From assembly GCA_036494465.1 (NCBI GenBank), contig DASXOJ010000086.1:52286-116285 (forward strand): 64,000 nt of DNA, in the 5' to 3' direction. How positions within the stretch are numbered: the first letter of the stretch is position 1; each line of letters begins with the position of its first letter. Origin of the DNA: CAJCJE01 sp036494465 (GTDB taxonomy: Bacteria > Actinomycetota > Actinomycetes > Mycobacteriales > Pseudonocardiaceae). Below are positions 7,992-16,900 of this stretch, one piece after another. A model generated the notes under the pieces. That model ran no database searches. It was given only the letters and a program-made list of their open reading frames with translations, and was not told the origin of the DNA. Position numbers and translations under genes: made by a program.

Positions 7992-8462
7992 GTGTATCTG
8001 GTGAGCTTCGTGTGTTCGGGCAACATCTGCCGGTCGCCGATGGCCGAGTCGGTCTTCCGGCAGCAGATGGCCAAGGCCGGGCTCGCGGACCTGGTCGACG
8101 TGAACAGTGCCGGGATCGGCGGCTGGCACGTCGGCGAGCCCATGGACGAGCGCGGTGCGGAGACGCTGGCGGCGGCCGGTTATCCGACCGGGCACGGCGC
8201 GGCCAAGGTCGCGCCGGAGCATCTTGGCGCGGATCTGATCCTGGCGATGGACCGGGGGCATTACCGGGCGCTGCTTCAACTGGCCGACGACCCGGACAAG
8301 GTGCGGATGTTCCGCTCGTTCGACCCGGCCGCAGACCCGGACGATCTGGATGTACCCGACCCCTACTACGGGCCGACGGACGGCTTCGACGCGCTGCTGG
8401 CGATGATCGAGGCGGCCATGCCGGGATTGATCGACTTCGTCCGGACCGAGGTCACCGGCTGA
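7992..8462 (+). CDS. ptpA: Low-molecular-weight protein tyrosine phosphatase PtpA
   Basis: Predicted 156 residues. The N-terminal VCSGNICRSP is the C-x5-R-S phosphate loop (Cys8, Arg14, Ser15). DVPDPYYGPTDGF holds the general-acid Asp and conserved Pro-Tyr. It dephosphorylates phosphotyrosine. In M. tuberculosis PtpA is secreted and paired with the kinase-like PtkA; no ptkA homologue lies upstream here. The GTG at 7992 starts the first beta strand directly. It is divergent from cobC with only about 43 bp between starts, so their promoters overlap. Confidence 0.95.
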   Translation: MYLVSFVCSGNICRSPMAESVFRQQMAKAGLADLVDVNSAGIGGWHVGEPMDERGAETLAAAGYPTGHGAAKVAPEHLGADLILAMDRGHYRALLQLADDPDKVRMFRSFDPAADPDDLDVPDPYYGPTDGFDALLAMIEAAMPGLIDFVRTEVTG

Positions 8463-8504
8463 CCCCATGACCTCACCCGGGCATCACAGGCTTACCGTGG
8501 TCAC

Positions 8505-9491
8505 GTGCGGCGACTGAGTTTTCTGCTCCGACCGGGCTGGCTGGGCCTGGTCGTCGGCGTACTCGTTTTCGCTGGTGCGTGCTTCTGGATCCTGTCGCCG
8601 TGGCAGTTCGGCCGCAACACCGAGCGGCAGACCCAGATCAGCGCGCTGACCGAAGCGTCCAGCCGCGCACCCGAGCCGCTGGACGAGTTCCTGCCGGGCG
8701 ACGTCGAGCCGACCGCGCAGCAGGAGTGGTTCCAGGTCACCATGTCCGGTCACTTCGTGACCGACGACGACGTGGTGGTGCTGCTGCGCGAGATCGACTC
8801 GTGCGAGGACTGCGATCCGAGCCCCGCGTTCGAGATCCTGACCCCGTTCCACCAGGACAACGGTACGAACGTGCTGGTCGACCGGGGTTACATCCCGCCG
8901 GGCACCTATGACCAGATCCCGAAGTACGCGGCAGCGCCCGCCGGGCATGTGACGCTGACCGCACGCGTGCACCCGGACGAGCCGGTCAGCGGCCGCAAGT
9001 CGCTGGTGTTGAACGGGCACCACGAGGTCTACGACATCAACGCGAAGGTGGTCGGCGCCTCGGTCGGGGTGAGCATGCGGCCGGGTTCGTTCGCGCTGCT
9101 GTCCGGTCAGCCGGGCGCGCTGGGCATCGCGGCGCTGCCGCAGTTGGACTCCGGGCCGTTCCTGTCCTACGCGTGGCAGTGGATCACCTTCGGCGTGATG
9201 GCCATCGGCGGGCTCGGCTACTTCACCTGGCGCGAACTGAAGCCAGGTGGCGCGCTGACGCCGGAGGGCCGGGCGCGGCGCAGAGCCGAGAAGGAAGCGC
9301 TGCTCGCCGAGGACGAAGCCGACCAGCAGACCGGCCGGGTGCCGACCGGACCGAAGAAGAAGATGCGCGGCAGGCACAAGATCGCGCAGCTGATCGCCGA
9401 GGACGAGGCGCGCGAGTTGGCCGAAACCGAGGATGAGGCGCGCGAGTTGGCCGAAGCCGAGGAACGGGCAGCCGAAGCCACCCGCAGCTGA
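8505..9491 (+). CDS. SURF1 family cytochrome c oxidase assembly protein
   Basis: Predicted 328 residues from a GTG. TM1 covers about residues 10-28 and is followed by LSPWQFGRNTERQ, the SURF1 W-Q-x-x-R motif. The extracytoplasmic domain includes VLVDRGYIPPG (typical V-x-R-G-W/Y motif) and ends in TM2 near QWITFGVMAIGGLGYF. SURF1 assists heme insertion or assembly of cytochrome oxidase. The cytoplasmic tail of about 80 residues is highly charged and holds two near-identical 10-residue repeats encoded by a 30-bp tandem duplication. Synteny matches Rv2235, downstream of ptpA. Confidence 0.93.
   Translation: MRRLSFLLRPGWLGLVVGVLVFAGACFWILSPWQFGRNTERQTQISALTEASSRAPEPLDEFLPGDVEPTAQQEWFQVTMSGHFVTDDDVVVLLREIDSCEDCDPSPAFEILTPFHQDNGTNVLVDRGYIPPGTYDQIPKYAAAPAGHVTLTARVHPDEPVSGRKSLVLNGHHEVYDINAKVVGASVGVSMRPGSFALLSGQPGALGIAALPQLDSGPFLSYAWQWITFGVMAIGGLGYFTWRELKPGGALTPEGRARRRAEKEALLAEDEADQQTGRVPTGPKKKMRGRHKIAQLIAEDEARELAETEDEARELAEAEERAAEATRS
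9399..9458 (+). repeat. 30-bp tandem duplication in the SURF1 tail
   Basis: Two adjacent 30-bp units (9399-9428 and 9429-9458) differ at only two positions. They encode the peptides EDEARELAET and EDEARELAEA. The unit is a multiple of three, so the frame is kept. It lies in the low-complexity cytoplasmic tail, where slippage would be tolerated. Confidence 0.95.
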
Positions 9492-9535
9492 AGCCGGACC
9501 TCGGCGGGACCGCGGCGCGCGGCCTATGGTCGGGC

Positions 9536-9916
9536 ATGAGCATCAGCCCGTTCCTGTTCTGCAATGACGCGGCGGCCAGCGCGGATTTCCTGGTCGAGGC
9601 GTTCGGTTTCACCGACGAATCGGTCCATCGCGACGAGACCGGCAAGGCGGTCGTGGCGACCGTGCGCCTGGGCGATCAGCTGGTCTACCTGGCCCGGCCG
9701 CACGAGGGGCGGTTCGAGCCGCCGAGGGCCGAGGCCGTGTTGAACGCGTTGACCATGGTCGTGGTGGACGACGTGGACGCGGTGTTCGCGCGGGCCGAGA
9801 AGGCCGGGGCGCGGATCGAGTTCCCGCCGACCGACATGGACTACGGCCAGCGCGAGTTCGGCGTGCGCGACCTGGACGGGCACTACTGGAGTTTCGCGAC
9901 CACGCTCAGCGCTTAG
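9536..9916 (+). CDS. VOC (glyoxalase/bleomycin-resistance fold) protein
   Basis: Predicted 126 residues with the VOC pattern: N-terminal ASADFLVEAFGF, a middle strand FEPPRAEAVLNALTMVV, and C-terminal EFGVRDLDGHYWSF. The ending F-x-V-R-D-x-x-G-x-x-W is characteristic of the PhnB/glyoxalase-like subgroup. The substrate is unknown. Its last 11 bp overlap the convergent cobD end. It is inserted between SURF1 and CobD, which are neighbours in mycobacteria. Confidence 0.85.
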   Translation: MSISPFLFCNDAAASADFLVEAFGFTDESVHRDETGKAVVATVRLGDQLVYLARPHEGRFEPPRAEAVLNALTMVVVDDVDAVFARAEKAGARIEFPPTDMDYGQREFGVRDLDGHYWSFATTLSA

Positions 9917-10856
9917 CGCGGCGACGTCCGCACAGCCACGCCAGCACGACGGCGACCGCGCCGGCGAGTGCACCGACCACTCTGGACAGTTCGACCGCGC
10001 GGGTGACGTGGCCGGCGTCCGGAGTGCGGCCGTCGCCGAGCACCGGGCGGTCTTCGACGCCGTGCGGGTACGCGGTGCGGCCGCCGAGCCGGATTTCCAG
10101 CGCGCCCGCGAACGCGGCCTCGATCTGGCCCGCGTTCGGGCTGGGATGCGCGGAGGCGTCCCGGCGCCAGGTGCGCCACGCGCCGGACGACGACCCGCCG
10201 ACGACCGGCGCGCCGACCGTGGCGAGCAGCGCGGCGAGGCGTGCGGGGGCGAGGTTCATGACGTCGTCGATGCGCGCCGCCGCCCAGCCGAACTGCTGGT
10301 AGCGCGGGGAACGGTGGCCGACCATGGCGTCGAGCGTGTTGACCGCGCGGTACCCGAGCAGGCCGGGCACGCCCGCGACGGCGCCCCAGAACAGCGGCGC
10401 GACGACCGCGTCGGAGGTGTTCTCGGCGACGGATTCGACGGCGGCGCGCGCGAGGCCGGTCTGGTCGAGGGCTTGCGGGTCGCGGCCGCACAGGCTGGGC
10501 AGCCGGTCGCGAGCCGCGGTGATGTCGCCCGCGTCGAGTTCGGCGCCGATCGCGGTGCCCTGTTCGGCCAGCGACGCACCGCCGAGTACGGCCCAGGTGG
10601 CGGCGGCGGTGGAGAGCATCTGGAGCACCGGGCGACGCCTGCCCGCGCGTTCCACGACCAGGCCGAGCGCGACCGCGCCGCCGGAGAGCAACGCGGAATG
10701 CACCACACCGGAGGACTTCTGGTCGCGGTAGAGCCACGTCTCGGCCTCGCTGGCGGCCTTGCCGAACGCGGCGACCGGGTGACCGCGCCGCGGGTCGCCG
10801 AACAGGCCGTCGGCCGCGACGCCGAGCAACAGTCCGATGGCGCGCGCAGCGCTCAC
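9906..10856 (-). CDS. cobD: Adenosylcobinamide-phosphate synthase CobD/CbiB
   Basis: Predicted 316 residues, multi-pass membrane enzyme. Recognisable motifs are DGLFGDPRRGHPVAAFG near the N-terminus, ESVAENTSDAVVAPLFWGAVAGVPG and YRAVNTLDAMVGHRSPRYQQFGWAAAR in the middle. These are highly conserved in CobD/CbiB. It attaches the aminopropanol(-phosphate) side chain to adenosylcobyric acid, so it belongs to the same pathway as the CobC-type gene at 6887-7948. It starts at a GTG and is divergent from the Wadjet-like operon. Confidence 0.95.
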   Translation of the reverse strand: MSAARAIGLLLGVAADGLFGDPRRGHPVAAFGKAASEAETWLYRDQKSSGVVHSALLSGGAVALGLVVERAGRRRPVLQMLSTAAATWAVLGGASLAEQGTAIGAELDAGDITAARDRLPSLCGRDPQALDQTGLARAAVESVAENTSDAVVAPLFWGAVAGVPGLLGYRAVNTLDAMVGHRSPRYQQFGWAAARIDDVMNLAPARLAALLATVGAPVVGGSSSGAWRTWRRDASAHPSPNAGQIEAAFAGALEIRLGGRTAYPHGVEDRPVLGDGRTPDAGHVTRAVELSRVVGALAGAVAVVLAWLCGRRRAKR

Positions 10857-10983
10857 GCGGAATCTCCCTCAGTGATTGCGAAATGCCCCAGCTGGGTCGG
10901 ACGTTACCCCCGGCCACCGACATCTCCCTGTGGGGGCGGGTGTGGTCAGCGTGCTCGGGTCGGGGCACGTAAGCTGGCGGGCC

Positions 10984-12603
10984 GTGGACTCGGAGCAGGA
11001 ACTATCGGCGGGGGCCGACCACGCTGTGTCGAATGAAAGCGACTCCGCTCAGGGCATCGAGCGGCGGCTACAGCTGTTCGCGTACCTCCAGCCCGGCCGC
11101 AATCACCGCACCTACCTGGCGATCATGCGCCTGTTCACCTCGACGCTGCTGGCCGACCTCTCGGCGGGCGAGGTCGCGTCCGCGTTGGCGAAGGCGGAAC
11201 GCGATCGCCAGATCGATCCGGGCGAGTCGCAGATCGAGGTGGTGCTCCCCCGGCTCCGCCAGCTACTCGACTGGGGGAATCTGGTTCTCGGTCGGCGCGA
11301 GGCGGTCGCCACCAGCATCGCCGAGTTCCAGCAGGGCAGCGTCCGCTACCAGGTCAGCAAGCTGGCGGTGCGGGTGCAGCGGGACGCGGACGAGCTGTTG
11401 CGCGTGCCGGAGGGTGCCCGCGAGGTCTCCCGCGAACTGCTGCCCGCCATCGAACGCGGCGTGACGCAGCTCGGGCAGACGTTGGCAGGAGCGGTCGCGA
11501 CCGAGCAGAGCGATCCGGGTTCGCGCGGCGCGCGGCGGGCGCGGGAGTTGCTGGCCGAGCAGGTCACCACGTTGTTCCTGCAACACGCCGAGCTCGCTGT
11601 CACTGTTCGCGACTTCTACGCGTACCTGGGCCAGGTGCTGACCCGCAACCACCTCGCGGCCGAGGAGATCACCGGGTTCCGCGACCTGCTCGTCGAGTAC
11701 ATCCAGCTGGTCGTGGAGGACGTGCTGCGGCACACGCCCGCGATCGCGGAGGGCCTTGCCCGGCTGGCCGGGGGGCGCGCGGAGATGTTGCGGCTGCTCA
11801 CCGCGAGCGTGTCGTTCGCGCCGCCGCGACCGGGTGAGGCCGACCTCGCGGTCGAGCGGGCACGCGGCCGGACCACCGCGGACTGGGTGCAGCTGACCGG
11901 CTGGTTCGTGGACAGTCCGGGCAGTCCGAGCCAGGTCACCGCGTTGCGCGACGCCACGGCGCGGGCGATCGGCGCGTTGCTGGCCACGGTGAAGCGGGCG
12001 ACGTCCGGTGGCGGGTTGTTGCCGAGCAGGCGCGGCGAACTGCTGAACCTGGCCCGCTGGTTCGCCGACGCCGACCAGAAGAAGGCCGACGCGCTCTACA
12101 CATCGGCGTTCGGCCTGCACTCCGCCCGCAACCTGCTCCCGTCGCCCGAACACGACGGCGACGACGAGCACACGCCGTGGCGCGACGGACCAGTGGTGGA
12201 TGTGCAGGTGAGCGTGCGCAGTCGCGGTGATCGCGGCGCGCGCGGGCGGACCTCGCGAATCCTGGACGACCCGATCGGCCGCGAGTCGCTGCTGGCGCAG
12301 GCCAGGGTCGCGGAGGCGAAACGTCGCGCGGCGGCCGACGAGCTGATCGCGGCGGCGCCAAAGCTGGACCAGGTCACGTTGTCCGCGGGCGCGCTCGGGC
12401 AGTTGTGCGAACTGCTGACGTTGGCGATGGCACAGCGCAGCCATCCGACCGACGAGGGCGAGGCAGCGGACCCGGTGCGCGGCCTGCGGTTGACGCTGAC
12501 CCCGCAGCACGGCCACACCACCAGGGTGCGCAGCGCGTCAGGCACGCTGACCTTGCAGAACACCCGCCTGGATGTCGTGCCGACGGACGGGGAGCGGGCA
12601 TGA
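10984..12603 (+). CDS. jetA: JetA-like subunit of a type II Wadjet (SMC-type) system; TIGR02677/DUF2397 family
   Basis: About 539 residues from the GTG at 10984; a GTG at 11026 is a possible alternative. The core RLQLFAYLQPGRNHRTYLAI opens the DUF2397/TIGR02677 family, and the remainder is mostly helical. JetA is the kleisin-like (MukF-like) subunit in Wadjet, linking the JetC heads. It is first of three genes with ATGA overlaps, always followed by JetB and JetC types. In TIGR0267x neighbourhoods the fourth member is JetD (DUF2399), which is not found here. The promoter must lie in the 127 bp shared with divergent cobD. Identification rests on recognised family features plus gene order. Confidence 0.85.
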   Translation: MDSEQELSAGADHAVSNESDSAQGIERRLQLFAYLQPGRNHRTYLAIMRLFTSTLLADLSAGEVASALAKAERDRQIDPGESQIEVVLPRLRQLLDWGNLVLGRREAVATSIAEFQQGSVRYQVSKLAVRVQRDADELLRVPEGAREVSRELLPAIERGVTQLGQTLAGAVATEQSDPGSRGARRARELLAEQVTTLFLQHAELAVTVRDFYAYLGQVLTRNHLAAEEITGFRDLLVEYIQLVVEDVLRHTPAIAEGLARLAGGRAEMLRLLTASVSFAPPRPGEADLAVERARGRTTADWVQLTGWFVDSPGSPSQVTALRDATARAIGALLATVKRATSGGGLLPSRRGELLNLARWFADADQKKADALYTSAFGLHSARNLLPSPEHDGDDEHTPWRDGPVVDVQVSVRSRGDRGARGRTSRILDDPIGRESLLAQARVAEAKRRAAADELIAAAPKLDQVTLSAGALGQLCELLTLAMAQRSHPTDEGEAADPVRGLRLTLTPQHGHTTRVRSASGTLTLQNTRLDVVPTDGERA

Positions 12604-13904
12604 GTCCCCGGTCCGAGGTGCTGGACGGCCTGTCCGAGATCGACGCGGCGAACGTGGTGCGCTGCGCGCGCGTGCTGCTGCGGCGGCCGCTGTTGCGCGC
12701 GGCCGGGCCGGATGGGGACCTGTTGCCGCTGGTCTACCGGCACCGGATGGCGCTGGCCGATCTGTTCACGCAAACGCTTGGCTACCGGCTCGTCGTGCAG
12801 CGGCAGTTCGCCCGGCTGTACAAGTCGATGCCCGAGGGCGACCTGCGGCGCGGCGAGTCCGCGCTGTCGCCGCGCGGGTACATGTACCTGGCGCTGACCA
12901 TCGCCGCGCTGACCGGCGTCGGCCGGCAGGTGCTGCTGTCCCGGCTGGTCGCGGACGTGCGCGCGGCGGGCGTGGAGGCCGGTGTCACGATCACCGACGA
13001 CATCGGCGACCGGCGCGCGATCGCGGCCGCGCTGCGGCATCTGTTGACGTTGGGCGTGCTGCACGAGACCGAGGGGTCGGTCGCCGGACTGCTCGGCGAG
13101 ACCACCAGCGAGGCGCTGATCACCATCGACACCGACCTGCTCGGCCAGCTGCTCGTCGGTCCGCTCGCGGAAGCCAAGGACGGCGACGAGCTGCTGGAAC
13201 TCTCGGCCCGGCCGGGCCCGCGCGGGATCGAGCACGCGGTGCGGCGACGCCTTGTCGAAGATCCGGTCGTGCTCTACGCGGACCTGCCGCCCGAGCAGGC
13301 GGACTGGTTGCGCAGGCGGGCGCGGCGCGAGTCCGGGCTGCTGGAGTCGTGCTTCGGGTTGATCACCGAAACCCGCGCCGAGGGCATCGCGATCACCGAC
13401 CCCGAGGACTACCTGACCGACCTGGTCTTTCCCGGCGCGAGCACGGTCAGCCGGATCGCCTTGCTGGCGCTGCCGGAGCTGCTGGTCGACGCCGACGAGA
13501 ACGCGCGCGGCGACGGCCGGGTGCCGGTGGACCCGGATGCGTTGCGCGCGGTGTGTGCCCGTCTGGTGGAGGACTATCCTGCGGCGTGGTCGAAGCAGGC
13601 CACCGAGGACACCGGCCGCCTCGCCGCCGACGTGCTCGACCTGCTCGACGCGATGGGGCTCGCCGTGTTCACCGCAGCTGTGTCTGACCAAGAAGGCGAG
13701 TGGCTGCTCAACCCGGCAGCGCACCGCTGGCTGCCCGAACCGGACGAGCGGCCCGCGCGGGAGTTGCCCGCACCAGAACCACCGGCTCCCGAGCCGGAAC
13801 CTGGCTGGTCGCTGTTCGACCACAGTGATATGACCGACCCCCAGTCGGGGGCCCACCCCCACCGGGATGACGAGACCGAAACGACCGGGGAGGCCGGAGC
13901 ATGA
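12600..13904 (+). CDS. jetB: JetB-like subunit of a type II Wadjet system; TIGR02678/DUF2398 family
   Basis: Predicted 434 residues from the ATG at 12600, which overlaps the JetA stop by 4 nt. It has winged-helix-like helical segments (YMYLALTIAALTGVGRQVLL; RAIAAALRHLLTLGVLHETE) expected for a MukE-like KITE protein. It fits DUF2398/TIGR02678 by these segments and by position between JetA and JetC. The C-terminal ~60 residues (from PEPDERPARELPAPEPPAPE onward) are Pro/Glu-rich and probably disordered. Its expected role is to bind the JetA kleisin and DNA in the SMC complex. Confidence 0.85.
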   Translation: MSPRSEVLDGLSEIDAANVVRCARVLLRRPLLRAAGPDGDLLPLVYRHRMALADLFTQTLGYRLVVQRQFARLYKSMPEGDLRRGESALSPRGYMYLALTIAALTGVGRQVLLSRLVADVRAAGVEAGVTITDDIGDRRAIAAALRHLLTLGVLHETEGSVAGLLGETTSEALITIDTDLLGQLLVGPLAEAKDGDELLELSARPGPRGIEHAVRRRLVEDPVVLYADLPPEQADWLRRRARRESGLLESCFGLITETRAEGIAITDPEDYLTDLVFPGASTVSRIALLALPELLVDADENARGDGRVPVDPDALRAVCARLVEDYPAAWSKQATEDTGRLAADVLDLLDAMGLAVFTAAVSDQEGEWLLNPAAHRWLPEPDERPARELPAPEPPAPEPEPGWSLFDHSDMTDPQSGAHPHRDDETETTGEAGA

Positions 13905-16900
13905 CGGCGGCAGGCGCGGACCGTTGGCGGCTGCACCGTGGCGGCATCGTCAACATCTGGCAGTACGACGAGCAGGAGTTCGAGTTCTCCGGCGGTCGCG
14001 CGGTTTTCCAGGGCACCAACGGTTCCGGTAAGTCGCGCACCCTGGAACTGCTGCTGCCGCTGTGCCTGGACGGCGACCTGCGCCAGCTGGGCTCCAAGGG
14101 TTTCGACACGGTCAGCATCCGGCGCTTGATGCTCGACGACTACGACGGCGGCCCGAACCGGATCGGCTATGCCTGGGTCGAGTTGCGCAAGCTCGACGCC
14201 GACGGTCGCGAGAAGTACCTGACCTGCGGGCTCGGGTTGAAGGCGTCGGCGGCTTCGCAGCAGGTCAGCGACTCGTGGCGATTTGTCACCGAGGCGCGCG
14301 TTGGCGTGGACCTGCGGTTGGCGGGCGCGGACCGGGTGCCGTTGGGACAGGCCCAGTTGCGCGAGGAGATCGGCGCGGACTGCGTGCTGGAGGACGCCGC
14401 GTTCCGCGCCCGGATCGCCGAGGTCGTCTACGGCATGCCCGCTGTTCGCTACGGCGACCTGCTGCACCTGCAACGCACCCTGCGCAACCCGGACGTCGGC
14501 CTGAAGGTCCTGGAAGGCCAGCTGGAACAGATCCTGTCCGATGCGCTCCCGCCGCTCGACGCGTCCATGATCGAGCAACTGGCGAGCTCGTTCGAGGACC
14601 TGGAGTCGATCCGCGAGAACATCGGCCGACTATCCACTGCGGACAGTGCGTTGACCGCGTTCCTGAGCAGTTACAACGGTTACGCGCTCAGCTCGCTGCG
14701 CGGTGCGGGTGACCGCGCGCAGACCGCGTCGAATGCGCTGCGCGGCGAACGCAACGAGACCAGCAAGCTCACCAAGCGACGCGAGGAGCAGGAACTCGCA
14801 CACGCGGCGGCGGTATCGACCGTCGAGGAGCTGGAAGCGCGCAGCGACGAACTCGACCGCGCCATCGATTCACTCAAGGAACTCCCCGCCTACCAGGGCC
14901 TGCGTGACCTGTCCGATCGCGAGCGCCTGGTCGCCGCTGCGCGCACGGCGGCGGGCAACTCGGTCGACGCGGCAGGCAAGCACCGCACGCACGCGGACCG
15001 CGCGGTGGACACGGTGCTGGCGGTGCTGCGCAGGCTCGACCAGGACACCGAGGCAGCCAGCGAGCTGATTTCGGTGACCAGGCAACGACTTTCGGCTGCC
15101 GGTCTGGATCCCGCGCTGTGCCCGCAGGTGCCGGCCGCGCCGCCCGCCGAGGCTGATGTGCTCACCGAACTGGTGCGCGCCAAGCCGGATCCGGAGGCGG
15201 CGCCGGTCGAGGTGCAGCGGCGGGTGCCACCGGAGGTGCACCCCGATGCCTACGAGGCGGAGCTGCGCGCGTCGGCGAAACGCGCCGAGAGAGCCACCCA
15301 GAGCGCCGGCCAACGAGCGGCCTTGACCCTCTCGCTGCACGCCCGCGCGGTCGACGCGGACAAGCAGCGCCAGTCGCTGGAGGGCCTGCGGCAAGCAGCA
15401 CGGACGGCGCAACTGGAGGCGACCGAGTCGGCGGGGCGGCGCAACGAGGCCGGTCAACGGCTCGAAGACGCGGCCGCGACCTGGTGGGAGAAGGCGCGCA
15501 ACTGGGTCGGTTCCGGCCCGTTCGCGGAGACCAACGCCCGCCCGCCGGAGCCGCCTACCCTTGACGAACTGCGCCGTGACGCCGACGTGGCCCGCGCCGC
15601 GCAGGAAGCCGCCCGTTCCTGGGCAGCACCCCGGTTGCAGGAACTGCGCCAAGCGGTGCTGGGCGCGACGCACCGGACCGAGGAGATCGCGGCGCGGATC
15701 GCGGACACCGAGGCCGAGCTGATCGGGTTGCGTGGCGGCGTGGACGCCGTGCCGCCACGACCGGCGTACGCGCGGATAGACCGGGACGCGTCGCAGGGCG
15801 CGTCGTTCTACCGACTGGTCGACTTCGCCCCCGATCTCGACGATGCGCAACGCGCCGGTCTGGAGGCCGCGTTGCAGGCCAGCGGGTTGCTGGCGGCGTG
15901 GGTGCTGGCCGACGGGCGAGCGGGCGCGGTCGCGGATCCCGAGGTGGCCGAACTGCTTGCCGCGCCCGCCGACGCCGCTTCGGGGCGGACGCTGGCGGAC
16001 GTGCTGGTGCCCGCGGTCGAGCCGGGCTGCCCGGTGCCGACCGAGGTGGTCGAGCGGGTGCTGCGCGCGGTCGGCATCGTCGAATCCGGCCAAACAGCTG
16101 GACTTGCGGTGGCCACGAACGGGCAGTGGCAGGCGGGCGTGCTCAGCGGCGCGCATGAAAAGCAGGCAGCGGAGTTCGTCGGCGCCGGCGCGCGGCAGGC
16201 GGCCCGGCAGCGGCGGATCACCGAGCTCGGCGCGCACATCGAAACCCTGGATGCGGAACGCGCTTCCGCCGACGCGGAGCTCGCCGTACAGGCCGAACGT
16301 GTGTCCACTTTGGAGCGTCACCTTGAGTCGTTCCCGGACGACCGTGGCCTGATCGCCGCACACGCCACGCTGGCGACGGCGGTGCGCACGGCCACCGAGA
16401 CCACCGACAAGGCGGCGCGGCTGCGCGGCGAGCAGCGCGCGGCCGACGACCGGCACCAGGCAGGCCAGGCCGAACTGATGCAGACCGCGGCCGAAGCCGG
16501 TCTGCCCGCCGACACGGAAACCCTGTACCAGGCCAACCAGGCGGCGGTCGCCGCGCGCGGCAGCGCGGAACAGTTGCGGGACACGCTGGTCGGGCGCTGT
16601 GTACGCACGGTTTCCGACCTCGCCGACGCCCTGCACGACCACCAGGCCGCCGTCGACGACCTCGAAGACGCGGCCCGCGCGGCCGACGAGCGGTGCGCGG
16701 AGTTCGCTCGTGAGGCCAGCGCGCTGTCCGATCTGACCTCGGCCATCGGCGGCGACGCCGAGGAGGTTTCCGGTCAGCTCAGCGAGTTCGAGGAGCAGCG
16801 CCGCGCGTTGCGCACCGAACTGCCGGCCGCCCGCACCACGGCCACCGAGCTGTCCAACCAGGTGGTGAAGACCGAAACCCTGTTGGAGGGCAAGGAAACC

